Shown: positions 35,590 through 44,675 of the stretch, piece after piece
How the letters are laid out: the number at the start of each line of letters is the position of its first letter
Position numbering within the stretch: position 1 is the first letter of the stretch
Assembly (NCBI GenBank): GCA_963762575.1
Contig: CAVXLL010000019.1
Coordinates: 248,001-312,000 of the forward strand
From: AP-15 sp963762575
Lineage (GTDB): Bacteria; Pseudomonadota; Alphaproteobacteria; ATCC43930; CGMCC-115725
Reading direction: 5' to 3'
Length of the DNA: 64,000 bases
The notes under the pieces: model-generated
The model's database searches: none
What the model was told of the DNA's origin: nothing
What the model saw: the letters and a program-made list of their open reading frames with translations, nothing else
Program-made: the position numbers and the translations under genes

Positions 35590-36216
35590 AGGGACACCCA
35601 TTACTGGGCGCCCACCGGGTCACCGGAGGCAGTCGCCCGCCTCCGGTTCCCACAGAACGTAGCGTGCGGATCTCCCGCACTACGCTCTTCGGAGGTTGAT
35701 TTACAGCACCGCGAGAGCCTGCAACTCCCGATACGGGAGATACAGTTTAGGTCGCAGTAACGGGGTCCGTTCTTTGATCTGGCCGAAAACCTCCCAGGTC
35801 AGGTGGCGGCCGGCCCAGCTACGGCTGCACAGCATCTTCCGCCAGTAGCGCTCGACGGCCCGATACACCTTTTGCAAAGCGCGGATATTTCCGGCGATGC
35901 CATAGTAGGCATAGTGGCCGCGCAAGACGGCGTTGAGGTCGCCGGCTTGGTCCGGGATCGTCAGATGTCGTATTCGCCGCATCAGGTCCTGCAGTGACAG
36001 AACGCTGCGCCGCAAGCGAGTTTTCTCGGTGCGCATTCCAACCTTGAAGTTGCCTTTTTGGTTGCGCGTGCAGTACAGCGTGAACCCCAGGAAGTAGATC
36101 GTTTCTGCAGCCACTACAACGATGTCAGAGAGCCCCCGGGGGGTAAAACGGCTCGGCTCGATAAGCCTTGATTTCCCCGTCCCGATCGCCCGGCGCTCTT
36201 TCCTCCTCGCCGTCAC
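35590..36216 (-). mobile_element. 5'-truncated group II intron: maturase end plus RNA domains V and VI
   Basis: On the minus strand, the coding part (35701-36216) ends an intron-encoded reverse transcriptase. It keeps the X/maturase region with FLGFTLYCTRNQKGNFKVGM, SLQDLMRRIRHLTIPDQAGD, LRGHYAYYGIAGNIRALQKV and WAGRHLTWEVFGQI. Palm motifs such as YADD are absent. After the stop, 35687-35655 forms the domain V hairpin (GAGCGTAGTGCGGGAGATCC...GCTACGTTC) and 35647-35622 the domain VI hairpin (ACCGGAGGC...GCCTCCGGT). Everything upstream of the maturase part is gone, and the fragment abuts the end of the hydrolase gene at 36213. It cannot splice or retrohome by itself. Confidence 0.8.
35655..35687 (-). 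ncRNA. Group II intron domain V hairpin
   Basis: The 33-nt hairpin GAGCGTAGTGCGG...CCGCACGCTACGTTC has a 14-15 bp stem with a short GAGA-type loop and the small internal bulge expected of domain V, the catalytic core of group II introns. Confidence 0.7.
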
Positions 36217-37136
36217 TGTGCAGGTTGTCGGGCGAGATAATTAGCGACTAGCGGCCCCCAAATCTGCGAGCCGCCCGCGCCGAAGAAGAGGCGATGGCCG
36301 TCGTTGCCGTATGGACCGACCTCCTCAAGCTCTGCTTTGCCCCCATTTCGCGTGAACGCATCGTAAAGCATCGCCGCGGTTGCGGGATCGAGATATCTGT
36401 CGTTTTGGCTAAATACCCATAGCATCGGCGTCGTCGCGCTCCGCCCAAATCGCCCCGCCGCATCGGTCAGCAGATCGGGTCGCCAAATTCCAGCTAGACC
36501 GCCCTCTCCAGCTAGACCACCCTCTTTGGTAACGGACTGCCCGCGACCACCGGCCATGCTGATAAGTGCTGTCACGTGGGGATGCGGGACGGAGTTGTAG
36601 GCCATCGCGCCCCAACCGCCTCCCGAATGGCCGATGACGACCGCTGCCTGCGGCCGCGCAAAGGGGAGCGCGGTTCCATAATCGACCGTGGCTGCTATGT
36701 CGCGCGCCGTTTCAAGGCCGGCAAGGGCGTAATCGTCGCCAGGATGGTGGTGAAGGCCCTCAGCCCAGTCCCCACCGGTTGCGCCATAGCCACGCCGCAA
36801 GGCCATAACGACGATAAAACCACGGTCGAGAAACCAACGCGGGGCCTCCGCCGTGCAGTGTCCGGGCACCGCGTTCCGGTTGTTGGGGAACGTGCCATGT
36901 GCGATGACGACGAGGCGCGACGGCGCATCGCCCAGCGGCCGGCAGATGCGCGCTTGCAGCAGATGATGGCTGCCGGCTGCGTCGATCATCGGAATCCAAT
37001 GGATTTGTTCCCGCCAGGGACCCTCTGGGCTGGCGACCGGTCCAGCGGCCGGTTGGGCACGCGCGCCACCGACTAACACCGGAGCCAAGATTAAGCTCGC
37101 GGTGACGATCGCAACGAACCAGCGAGTAACTTTCAT
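36213..37136 (-). CDS. Exported alpha/beta hydrolase (dienelactone-hydrolase/acetyl-esterase-like)
   Basis: A 307-residue protein with a Sec signal peptide (KVTRWFVAIVTASLILAPVL, cleavage after GGARA). The fold marks are VVIAHGTFPNN (oxyanion loop), the nucleophile elbow VIGHSGGGWGAM, the acid in WVFSQNDRYLDP and a C-terminal His in NDGHRLFFG. The start is ATG 37136; an open extension to 37202 has no leader character. An 11-residue duplication (EGGLAG EGGLAG near 36500) lies in the cap region. It stands alone, and its end touches the group II intron remnant by 4 bp. Confidence 0.82.
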   Translation of the reverse strand: MKVTRWFVAIVTASLILAPVLVGGARAQPAAGPVASPEGPWREQIHWIPMIDAAGSHHLLQARICRPLGDAPSRLVVIAHGTFPNNRNAVPGHCTAEAPRWFLDRGFIVVMALRRGYGATGGDWAEGLHHHPGDDYALAGLETARDIAATVDYGTALPFARPQAAVVIGHSGGGWGAMAYNSVPHPHVTALISMAGGRGQSVTKEGGLAGEGGLAGIWRPDLLTDAAGRFGRSATTPMLWVFSQNDRYLDPATAAMLYDAFTRNGGKAELEEVGPYGNDGHRLFFGAGGSQIWGPLVANYLARQPAQ

Positions 37137-37589
37137 TGAGGATCGTTCCGAGCCCACACGGAAAGCCGAAGGCAGCTTATCTATTACGCGCTGATCGCCC
37201 ACACCGAAGTCCGTTACGGGTTGACCTCAGCCGGTTGATCAAAGTCCAACCAATAGCGGGAATTGGCGCATCTCGCCCGTTGCGGCGCATTCCGACCATC
37301 GTCTCCTTTCTGAACCCACAGCCGGCACTCATCCTTGTCCGCGGGAACCGCTCTTCATGCCCCACACCTGCCGTTCGCAATGCTCGTCAGGATCGGCTCG
37401 GTCGGGTGTAAACCGGGCCTTCCCGATTTGCCCCGCTTGAGATGCCCATCCTCGAAACCGATCATTCACCGCCTGAAGCAACGTCACCCTGCATGGCGCG
37501 TATCTCAGCGCTGACGCTGGCGGGCCGATGGCTAGAGGAATATCCTAGGCAATGTAGGGTTGCCGCTCCTCAGAGCTGAGGATCACCGC
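37137..37589. other. Intergenic region containing direct repeat R1
   Basis: No gene is recognised. 37266-37378 is nearly identical to 41051-41161. The last 50 bases before 37590 supply a ribosome site (GAGGATCACCGC) for the cyclase gene. Confidence 0.5.
37266..37378 (+). repeat. ~113-bp direct repeat R1 (upstream of the cyclase gene)
   Basis: It begins GCGCATCTCGCCCGTTGCGG and runs through CGTCTCCTTTCTGAACCCAC and GGGAACCGCTCTTCATGCCC. The same order recurs at 41051-41161 with about ten differences by eye. Confidence 0.75.
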
Positions 37590-40500
37590 ATGGACGTAGC
37601 GGCGTGGCTAGAGGGTTTGGGCCTTGAGCGCTATGCGCCGGCCTTCCGCGATAACGAGATCGATTGGGGCGCGCTACCGAAGCTGACGGCGGAGGATCTC
37701 AAGGATCTCGGCGTGGTGCTCGGAGGCCACCGGCGCAAGCTCCTTCACGCCATCGCCGCGCTCGGTGCCGCAGTTCCGGCCGCCGCTGCGATGGCGGCAG
37801 CCCCTGATGCACTGGCCCGCGCAGAGGCCGAACGCCGGCAGCTGACGGTGATGTTCTGCGATCTGGTCGGCTCGACGCCTCTGTCCGCGCGGCTCGATCC
37901 CGAGGATTTGCGCGGAATTATCGGCACGTACCATCGCTGCGTCGCAGAGACTGTCGAGGGCTTTGGCGGGTTTGTCGCCCGCCACATGGGCGACGGCGTC
38001 CTAATTTATTTCGGCTATCCGCAGGCGCACGAGGACGACGCCGAGCGCGCCACGCGCTGCGGGTTGGCGCTGGTCGATCGTGTGCCGCAGCTGAACCAGG
38101 CCGAAGAGCTCCACGCGCGGGTCGGGATTGCCACCGGGCTGGTTGTCGTTGGCGGCGAGGTTGTCGAGCACGATGTCGCCGGCAATACGCCCAATCTCGC
38201 CGCGCGCCTGCAGGCCTTGGCTGAGCCCGACACTGTCGTGATCGCCGCCGGCACCCGCCGGCTGACCGGCGATTTCTTCGAGTATCGTGATCTCGGCGCC
38301 GTCTCGGTAAAAGGCATCGCCGGGCCGGTGTCGGCCTGGCAGGTGCTACGTCCGAGCGTCGTCGAGAGCCGGTTCGAGGCATTGCGCGGATCGGTGCTGG
38401 GCCCGCTGATCGGCCGGGAGGAGGAGATTGACCTGCTGCTGCGGCGCTGGGGGCGCGCCAAGGCGGGGGACGGCCGGGTCGTGCTGATCCAGGGGGAAGC
38501 CGGGGTCGGCAAGTCCCGCCTGGTGGAAGGATTGCGGGAGGCGGCCGGCAAGGACCACATTTGGGTGGCGATCCGCTGTTCGCCGTTTCACACGGCGAGC
38601 GCATTCCATCCGATCATCGAACATCTGAAGCGCGTCTTCGGCTGGCAGCCGGAGGATACGGCACCGCAGCACCTGGCGAAGCTCGAAGCCGGGCTCGCCG
38701 GCTTCAGGACCTTGCCCCTCTCCGAGAGTGTCAGGTTGTTCGCCGATCTGATGTCGGTGCCGGCGCCCGAAGACCGCTATCCGCGGCTTCAGATGACGGC
38801 GCAGCAGCAGCGCGATGCGACCCTCGATGCGATCGTTGCCTGGCTGATCGAAACGGCAGAGCGCGCCCCGGTGCTGATGGCATGGGAGGATTTGCACTGG
38901 GCCGATCCGACGACATTGGAAACCTTGGGCATGCTGATCGAGCAGGCGCCGACGGCGGCGCTGCTGGTCGTCGCGACCTATCGGCCGGAATTGACGCCGC
39001 CCTGGCCGCAACGCTCGCACATGACGCCGATCACACTCAACCGCCTGGAGCGGCCGGAGGTCGAGACGATGGTCGGTCATCTCGCCGGCGGCCGAGTCGC
39101 TGCCCGGCGAGGTGGTCGATCATATCGTCGCCAAGGCCGACGGCGTGCCGCTCTATGTCGAGGAGCTGACCAAGGCCATCCTCGGTTCCGGGGTGCTCGA
39201 GGCCCATGGCGACGCCTATGTGCTCACGGGCGCGCTGGCGCAATTGCACATCCCCGAGACCTTGCAGGATTCGCTGATGGCGCGGCTCGACCGGGCGCCG
39301 CGGCTGCGTGAAGTGGCGCAATTGGGCTCGGTGCTCGGACGCGAGTTTTCCTATGACATGATCAGCGCGCTTGGCCGGGATCGAGGAAGACATGCTGCAG
39401 AGCGGTCTCGGTCAGCTGGTCGTCGACGAATTGCTCTACCAGCGCGGCCGCCCGCCGCGCTCGCGCTATTTGTTCAAGCATGCGCTGATCCAGGATGCCG
39501 CCTACCAATCGCTGCTGAAGCGCACCCGCCAGCAGTATCACGAGCGGGCAGCAAAGCTGCTGGAAGATCGGTTCCCTGAGGTGGCGAGCACGCAACCGGA
39601 GCTGGTGGCGCATCACTATACCGAAGCGAACTGTCCGGCGCAGGCGATCGCATACTGGCTTAATGCCGGCGTGGCCGCGGCGAGCAAATCGGCGAATGTC
39701 GAAGCGATCGCCCAGCTTGGCAGAGGCCTGGCACTGGTCGATGCGCTATCGGATATGCGCGAGCGGGCCGAGTGTGAGCTGGATCTGCAAATGGCGCTTG
39801 GTCCAGCCTTGTATGCGACCAAGCTCCCCAGCCACCCCGACGTCGGCCGAGCCTATGCCCGGGCCTGGGAGCTCTGTCGGCAACTCGAGGATGACCCCCG
39901 GGAGTTCACGGCGCTTCGCGGCCTGTATGCTCCACCATCAGAACCTACTCGAGATGGAGAAGGCGCAGTATTTTGCCGAGGAGGCGTTGCACGTCGCCGA
40001 ACGGCTCGACGATGCGGCCCGTCTCGTCGGGGGGCACATGGCGGTCGGCGCGACGCTGTACAACCGGGGGAAGCTCGAGCCGGCGCTTGCGCAATTTCGG
40101 CGGGGCTTCGAGATGTTCGATCCGAACATGCAGTTCCCGGATTGGCCGGGTTCCCATCCCGCCGTGCAATGCCAGTTCTTGCCGAGGCTGATCTCCTGGA
40201 TTCTCGGTTACCCGGATCGGTCCCTCGAGGAGCTGAGGGCAGCGGTAGAAAGCGCCGAGACGCTCGGCCACCCGTTGACCCTCGCCCAAACGCTGTGTTA
40301 CGCCGCGCTCGTTCACGTCTTTCGCCACGAGCCACCGGCTGCAGCCGACTGTGCCGGACGGGCATTGAAGATCTGCGAGGAGCACCACATCGCGCACCAT
40401 CACGCGTATGCCCTTTGCGTGGATGGATGGGCGCTCGCCGTCTCTGGCGATAGCGAGAAGGGGCTGGCCCAAATTGGCCAAGGGCTGGACGTCTTTGGTC

Positions 40501-40913
40501 TAGGGGCGAGCCAACATTTTCTGCTGACGTTGCAGGCCGATGCGCAATTGGCGATCGGCAAGCCCGAAGCCGCGCTTGCATCGGTCGCCGCTGGGCTGAA
40601 GGCGGTCGAAAAGATGGGGGGAGCGCCGCTCGAAGCCGAGCTCTATCGGCTCAGGGGCGAGGCGTTGCTCGCCGGCGCCGGGACGGTGAGCGAGGCCGAG
40701 ACCGCCATCGAGCAAGCTATCGACGTCGCCCGCCGGCAGAACGCGAAGTCCTGGGAATTGCGCGCCGCAACGAGCCTCGCCCGCCTGCGCCGCCAGCAGG
40801 GCCGGCCGCAAGAGGCGGTGGCATTGCTCGCCCCGATCCTCGACTGGTTTACCGAAGGCTTCGACACCGCCGATCTGAAAGAGGCGAAAGCGCTACTCGA
40901 CGCGTTGACGTAA
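37590..40913 (+). pseudogene. SAM-domain / class III cyclase / AAA ATPase / TPR regulator, three frameshifts
   Basis: From ATG 37590 (TTG 37560 has no ribosome site): a SAM-like domain (WLEGLGLERYAPAFRDNEID, residues 1-60); a class III cyclase domain from ~83 (LTVMFCDLVGSTPLSARLDP, metal Asp91; GDGVLIYFG, Asp135; NTPNLAARLQAL); and an AAA/NACHT-like ATPase with Walker A GEAGVGKS (302-309) and VLMAWEDLHWADPTTLETLG (Walker B). Frameshifts near 39095, 39375 and 39930 interrupt the second half, which continues as TPR-type helices (LALVDALSDMRERAECELDL, AVGATLYNRGKLEPALAQFR) to TAA 40913. Intact relatives run to ~1,100 residues. They couple cyclase activity to an unknown ligand. Confidence 0.83.
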
Positions 40914-41193
40914 GCTCGTCCTCGGCATATCCGCGAGCCGGCGCGGATGGCCGTTTCCTGACCACCCGATGATCAGCTGGTCCTATCTTGGGATCGTCTT
41001 TGGAGACGCACCTTTTGGCTCCGCTGCGGTCCGGCCAATGGCCGTTTACGGCGCATCTCGTCCGTTGCGGCGCATCCCGGTGATCGTCTCCTTTCTGAAC
41101 CCATAGCCGGCACTCAGCCTTGTCGGCGGGAACCGCTCTTCATGCCCCACTCCGGCCATTCACGATCGTCGGCGCGGAGGCTCGAAGCCCCGT
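40914..41193. other. Intergenic region containing direct repeat R2
   Basis: Non-coding. R2 occupies most of the second half, and no terminator is evident. Confidence 0.4.
41051..41161 (+). repeat. ~111-bp direct repeat R2 (downstream of the cyclase gene)
   Basis: GCGCATCTCGTCCGTTGCGG...CGTCTCCTTTCTGAACCCAT...GGGAACCGCTCTTCATGCCC, same orientation as R1. The pair brackets the cyclase gene. Confidence 0.75.
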
Positions 41194-41748
41194 TCAACGG
41201 AACGCCGACTTGACCTCCCGCGCCAGTAGCCGGATCGCCTCTCGTTCCGCCGCGTGATCGGCCAGGCCCGCGCAATTCGTTTCCAACTGCACGCCCGACA
41301 GCCCGATGTCGCGTTGTCCCTTGAAGTTCGCCGAGGCGGGGCTGAGGTACTCAACAAGAGCACCCGAGCACGCGACGGAGCAAAAGGAACGCATTCGCTG
41401 TTGACGAGTGTCGCGTGGAACCGGCGCGCCCTGAGGAGCAGCTTGATCAATCGCGCATCGGGTATCGCGGCGGCAAGGCCGCCGAAGCACTGCCTCATCG
41501 AGCCGGTCATTGGTGCGGCGCGCCAAGGGCGGCCCGGCTTCGGCGTCGACCGCCTGCAGTCCGGGGATCGAATGCGACAGGACCTGCAGATCGATGCCGG
41601 CCTCGTCCATCTCACGGATGCGCAGCGCGCCGAGATCGTCGAGCCGTTTGACGATATCACTACCCGCGCCGGGACCGCCGCCGAGCTGCTTGACCTCGGG
41701 GTCCAGGTAATGCTCTTCGAGCGCAATGATGTAGGGCTTCTTTGCCAT
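41194..41748 (-). pseudogene. Amidohydrolase-2 family gene, decayed
   Basis: ATG 41748 reads MAKKPYIIALEEHYLDPEVK, IVKRLDDLGALRIREMDEAG and IDLQVLSHSIPGLQAVDAEA, then RRTNDRLDEAV, the normal N-terminus of a COG2159 amidohydrolase (~100 residues). From ~41490 the reading becomes noise. The frame ends with RDIGLSGVQLETNCAGLADH, AAEREAIRLLAREVKSAFR, a sensible C-terminus that I cannot tie to the amidohydrolase family. It looks like an internal deletion that joined two genes, or several indels. Confidence 0.6.
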
Positions 41749-41854
41749 TTCTGTCGCCGGCGGCGAGGCCGCGAGAACGGCGATCATCAGCCGCCTACGA
41801 CCACTTAGAAGGGAGCGACTTATCTGCTCCAAGCGGTGCAACGCTGGACACGGG

Positions 41855-42009
41855 AGGGGACCGAAGACCGAAGCGCTGATCCTGGAGCTATCCCACACCA
41901 TCGACGGCGATCGTTATCCCGTCAGTTCCCGCATCGTGGTTCTGAAGGAGATCCTTGGGATGATGCGGCCGGAGCCCCAACGCCAACCCCTGCCCCCGCA
42001 GCGGCATTA
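41855..42009 (+). pseudogene. Small protein fragment (TIDGDRYP type)
   Basis: The + strand reads PKTEALILELSHTIDGDRYP, VSSRIVVLKEILGMMRPEPQ, then RQPLPPQRH and TAG at 42007. It resembles a short conserved protein that I recall from rhizobial genomes (TIDGDRYPLSPRI type). No start codon with a ribosome site precedes it, so it is probably truncated at the 5' end. Confidence 0.35.
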
Positions 42010-42054
42010 GGAGCTGCCGAGCAGGGGAAGGTATAGTCGGCGACGTTAGCCTCT

Positions 42055-42174
42055 TTATCCGGCCGGTCCAGACGAGAACAGCAAGATCAAGAGCGTGGCG
42101 ACAAGCATGCCGACAATCCAGGCGATACGTGTCCACCACAAAGTAAATCTTCGGCCCATCCTTAACTCCATCAT
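42055..42174 (-). CDS. Possible small membrane protein (39 aa)
   Basis: ATG 42174 on the minus strand encodes 39 residues: a basic head (MMELRMGRRFTLWWTR) followed by one hydrophobic helix (IAWIVGMLVATLLILLF) and a short SSGPAG tail. This is the layout of many single-span inner-membrane miniproteins, with positive residues inside. No strong ribosome site is seen. Unrecognised otherwise. Confidence 0.35.
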   Translation of the reverse strand: MMELRMGRRFTLWWTRIAWIVGMLVATLLILLFSSGPAG

Positions 42175-42250
42175 TTGATGGGCCGTTCATAGAAGACATT
42201 TTGGACCTGGACGCAACAAGTTTTGTCTTGGTGTTTCTTGGTGTTTTAAA

Positions 42251-42300
42251 GCCGTTTAAGTCCGTTTAAGTCCGTTTAGTGCCCTTTAGGGCCCTTTAGT
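42251..42300 (+). repeat. Five tandem 10-bp repeats
   Basis: GCCGTTTAAG TCCGTTTAAG / TCCGTTTAGT GCCCTTTAGG / GCCCTTTAGT: five exact-length decamers of consensus KCCSTTTARK. Confidence 0.8.
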
Positions 42301-42439
42301 GCGCTGGACAAAATGTCGCACTCGGCGACGTTAGTTGAGCCACTCCGCATCGGGCCTGCTATCCCCCGACCACCCGTGCTGGGATGACCAGGTAGCGACG
42401 CTGCTGTCGCCGCCTTCGCGCCGCCGGTCTTGATCCCCA

Positions 42440-42491
42440 GGTTCGCACGTGACTTTCTCCTGGAGGGAACCGGATTCGAACCATCGGTCCC
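42440..42491 (-). repeat. LEG-type palindromic repeat, copy 3
   Basis: On the minus strand: GGGACCGATGGTTCGAATCC then GGTTCCCTCCAGGAGAAAGT and CACGTGCGAACCTGG. The + strand translates as LEGTGFEPSVP. Confidence 0.65.
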
Positions 42492-42830
42492 GCTGAGTAA
42501 AAGACGGCCGTGGAGAGAGGCCCACGGCCGACGGGACGCTGGCGCGATCTGTTCAACTTCAGCTACGACGGATGATTTCCGGATCATCGCGCGCCGACAG
42601 GAAAAAGTGCGGCACCAGCCCGAAGCGACCGGCGACTTCGCGATGGAAGGCGGATTGGTCGGAAGGTGGCAAGGTCGTTCAAGCGGGCCCCGGCGGTGGC
42701 CGTTACAGCCAAAAGGCTTCCTGATTTCACTAAAGAGAAATCCATCGCGGTTCCGGTCCACGCGCGCTTGTCGCCAAGCAGCTACTGCCATATCGTTTTG
42801 GTTGGCCACAAACGGACGCGGCTGCCATCC

Positions 42831-43784
42831 ATGAGCACAATCGAACTTGTCGACCCCGAATTGCGCGATGCGCTCGCGCTGTGGCCACTGCTGCCGCTGA
42901 CCGCCGAATCTTTGACGCGGCGCCGCGCCAATGCGCTCGAGCTGATAGGCGCCGTTCCGAAACCGAACCTGCCCGATATCGCCACCGACGAGATCCATGT
43001 CGAGAGTGCGTTTGGCGCAAAGCCGATCCGCGTTCTGACCTATCGCCCGGTCACGTCCGACGGCCCACTGCCCGTCATCTTACACATCCATGGCGGGGGC
43101 TTCGTGATGGGCGCGCCGGAAATGAAGGATGTGGAAAATAGGCTCTTCGCGTCAGAGCTTAGATGCGCGATCTATTCCGTGGATTATCGCCTCGCGCCGG
43201 AAGCGCCGCACCCGGCGCCGCTGGAGGACATCTACTCGGTGTTCGCCTGGCTGCACGCGAATGCGGGCCAGCTCGGGCTTGATCCCGCCCGCATCGGTAT
43301 CAAGGGCGAAAGCGGAGGCGGCGGTTTCGCGGCGGCCGCCGCACTTTACGCCCGCGACCGGCAGGGACCAAAATTCGCCTTTCAGCATCTGATCTATCCG
43401 ATGATCGACGACCGCACGGCGGTGCGCAAGGACCTACATCCTTACGTCGGCGAGTTCGTCTGGACGCAAGAGAACAACTATTTCGGCTGGCGTTCGCTGC
43501 TCGGCGAGGAGCCGGGCTCGGCCGACGTCTCGCCTTATGCGGCGGCTGCGCGAGCAGAGGATGTGTCGGGCTTGCCTCCAACCTACATTTCGATTGGCGG
43601 TCTTGATCTCTTCCTCGAAGAAAACATGACCTATGCGGATCGATTGAGCCGCGCCAGGGTGCCGGTCGAGCTTCACATGTATCCGCGGGCGTATCACGGC
43701 TTCTATCGGGCAACGAATGCCCGCGTGACCAGGCAGGCCGAGCACGACAATCGCGAGGCGCTGCGACACTTCCTGCACGGATAG
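42831..43784 (+). CDS. Alpha/beta hydrolase of the hormone-sensitive-lipase family
   Basis: A 317-residue cytosolic esterase. The oxyanion motif HGGGF is at 87-91, the nucleophile Ser161 is in GIKGESGGGGFA, the acid is in SIGGLDLFLEEN and the His is in YPRAYHGFYRAT. DYRLAPEAPHPAPLED is a typical HSL-family strand-loop. Relatives hydrolyse short-chain acyl or aryl esters. The start is ATG 42831; the frame is open from 42666, but that part covers repeat DNA. No frameshift. It stands alone with a non-coding stretch on both sides. Confidence 0.87.
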   Translation: MSTIELVDPELRDALALWPLLPLTAESLTRRRANALELIGAVPKPNLPDIATDEIHVESAFGAKPIRVLTYRPVTSDGPLPVILHIHGGGFVMGAPEMKDVENRLFASELRCAIYSVDYRLAPEAPHPAPLEDIYSVFAWLHANAGQLGLDPARIGIKGESGGGGFAAAAALYARDRQGPKFAFQHLIYPMIDDRTAVRKDLHPYVGEFVWTQENNYFGWRSLLGEEPGSADVSPYAAAARAEDVSGLPPTYISIGGLDLFLEENMTYADRLSRARVPVELHMYPRAYHGFYRATNARVTRQAEHDNREALRHFLHG

Positions 43785-44166
43785 CACCCGGCACCGGTTC
43801 TGTCAGCCTTCGCGCCCTCAGCCTGGGCGGGCAAATCGAGGGCGGTGACCCCTGTCTTCCCGGCAAGGTTTGTGAGGCGCGGTTGGGGTGGGCCGTTACG
43901 GATCCTGGCTGAATGGCCAGAGGCCCTTCACGGCATTCCCGCCCGTCCGAGCAACCCGCCTCCTGCCAAGCCCGCTCTCGCCCAACAGACGGCGCCTCTG
44001 GCGCAAATCAGGAGGGTGTGACGACAATCAACTTCATGCTTCCTGCACACATTCCGGTAGAAGCGTGCGGAGCAAGGATGCCAGAGGTTTCGTTTTTCGC
44101 CGTCGGCGATAGCGCGGAGTAAGCCTTTGCGTGCATGATGATCTCTCTGTCGGAAGGAGCACGCGC
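43785..44166. other. Intergenic
   Basis: Nothing recognisable apart from the ribosome site GGAAGGAG (44153-44160) for the next gene. Open frames here are short and without family character. Confidence 0.5.
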
Positions 44167-44502
44167 ATGATCGTACGGATATATACGGGCGACGACGGCC
44201 AGACCCATTTTGAAGATCTCCCTCTGCCGGCCGGGGAGAGCCACAACGTTGCGCTTCAGGCGGGTGCCAACCTCGTGTTCCGCCGTTTCCCTGCGGACCA
44301 TTGGAGCGATTGGCACACCGCGCCCCGGCGACAATACATTTTTATTCTCGCGGGGCAGATGGAAATCGGGATCGGCGATGGCACCACGCGCCGTTTTGGA
44401 CCGGGTGATGTGGTCCTCGCTGACGACCTCACAGGCCAGGGCCACACGACGCGCTCGTTGGGAGTTCCGCGGATCAGCGCCACTGTGCCGGTGGGCGCCT
44501 AA
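44167..44502 (+). CDS. Small cupin protein (111 aa)
   Basis: A single cupin barrel. Motif 1 is DWHTAPRRQYIFILAGQMEI, in which one metal His is present but the second ligand position is Arg/Gln, so metal binding may be weak. Motif 2 is GPGDVVLADDLTGQGHTTR. The start is ATG 44167, with GGAAGGAG 7 bases upstream. It probably acts as a small-molecule binding or isomerase-type protein. The next gene, 173 bp on in the same direction, is a PEP-mutase-type lyase, with no clear functional link. Confidence 0.75.
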   Translation: MIVRIYTGDDGQTHFEDLPLPAGESHNVALQAGANLVFRRFPADHWSDWHTAPRRQYIFILAGQMEIGIGDGTTRRFGPGDVVLADDLTGQGHTTRSLGVPRISATVPVGA

Positions 44503-44675
44503 CGCGGGTCCTGCCCTCACCCGCGTATGAGGACACCCAGCACTTTGGCCACCATGTTGTTCTGAGACACCGCGAGGCATCTTGGCATGAGCCGGGGAGG
44601 CGCTGACTGGCTGCACGGCGCCATGACGCACCCCGCGACGCCAGGACGGTTCGGTCACACACGAGGAGACTGCGT

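Larger units (their letters stand above)
42175..42830. other. Repeat-containing gap
   Basis: No convincing gene. It includes five tandem decamers (42251-42300) and LEG repeat copy 3 (42440-42491), with a hairpin GGCCGTGGGCC-TCTCT-CCACGGCC next to it (near 42505-42530 on the minus strand). Confidence 0.45.

Noticed and set aside
35701..36216. Retron or diversity-generating reverse transcriptase
   Set aside because: The motifs match a group II intron maturase tail, and domain V/VI hairpins follow. There is no RT palm, template repeat or msr/msd.
42430..42520. Coding gene containing LEGTGFEPSVPLSK
   Set aside because: The same peptide arises from unrelated loci because the DNA is a palindromic repeat; no ribosome site.
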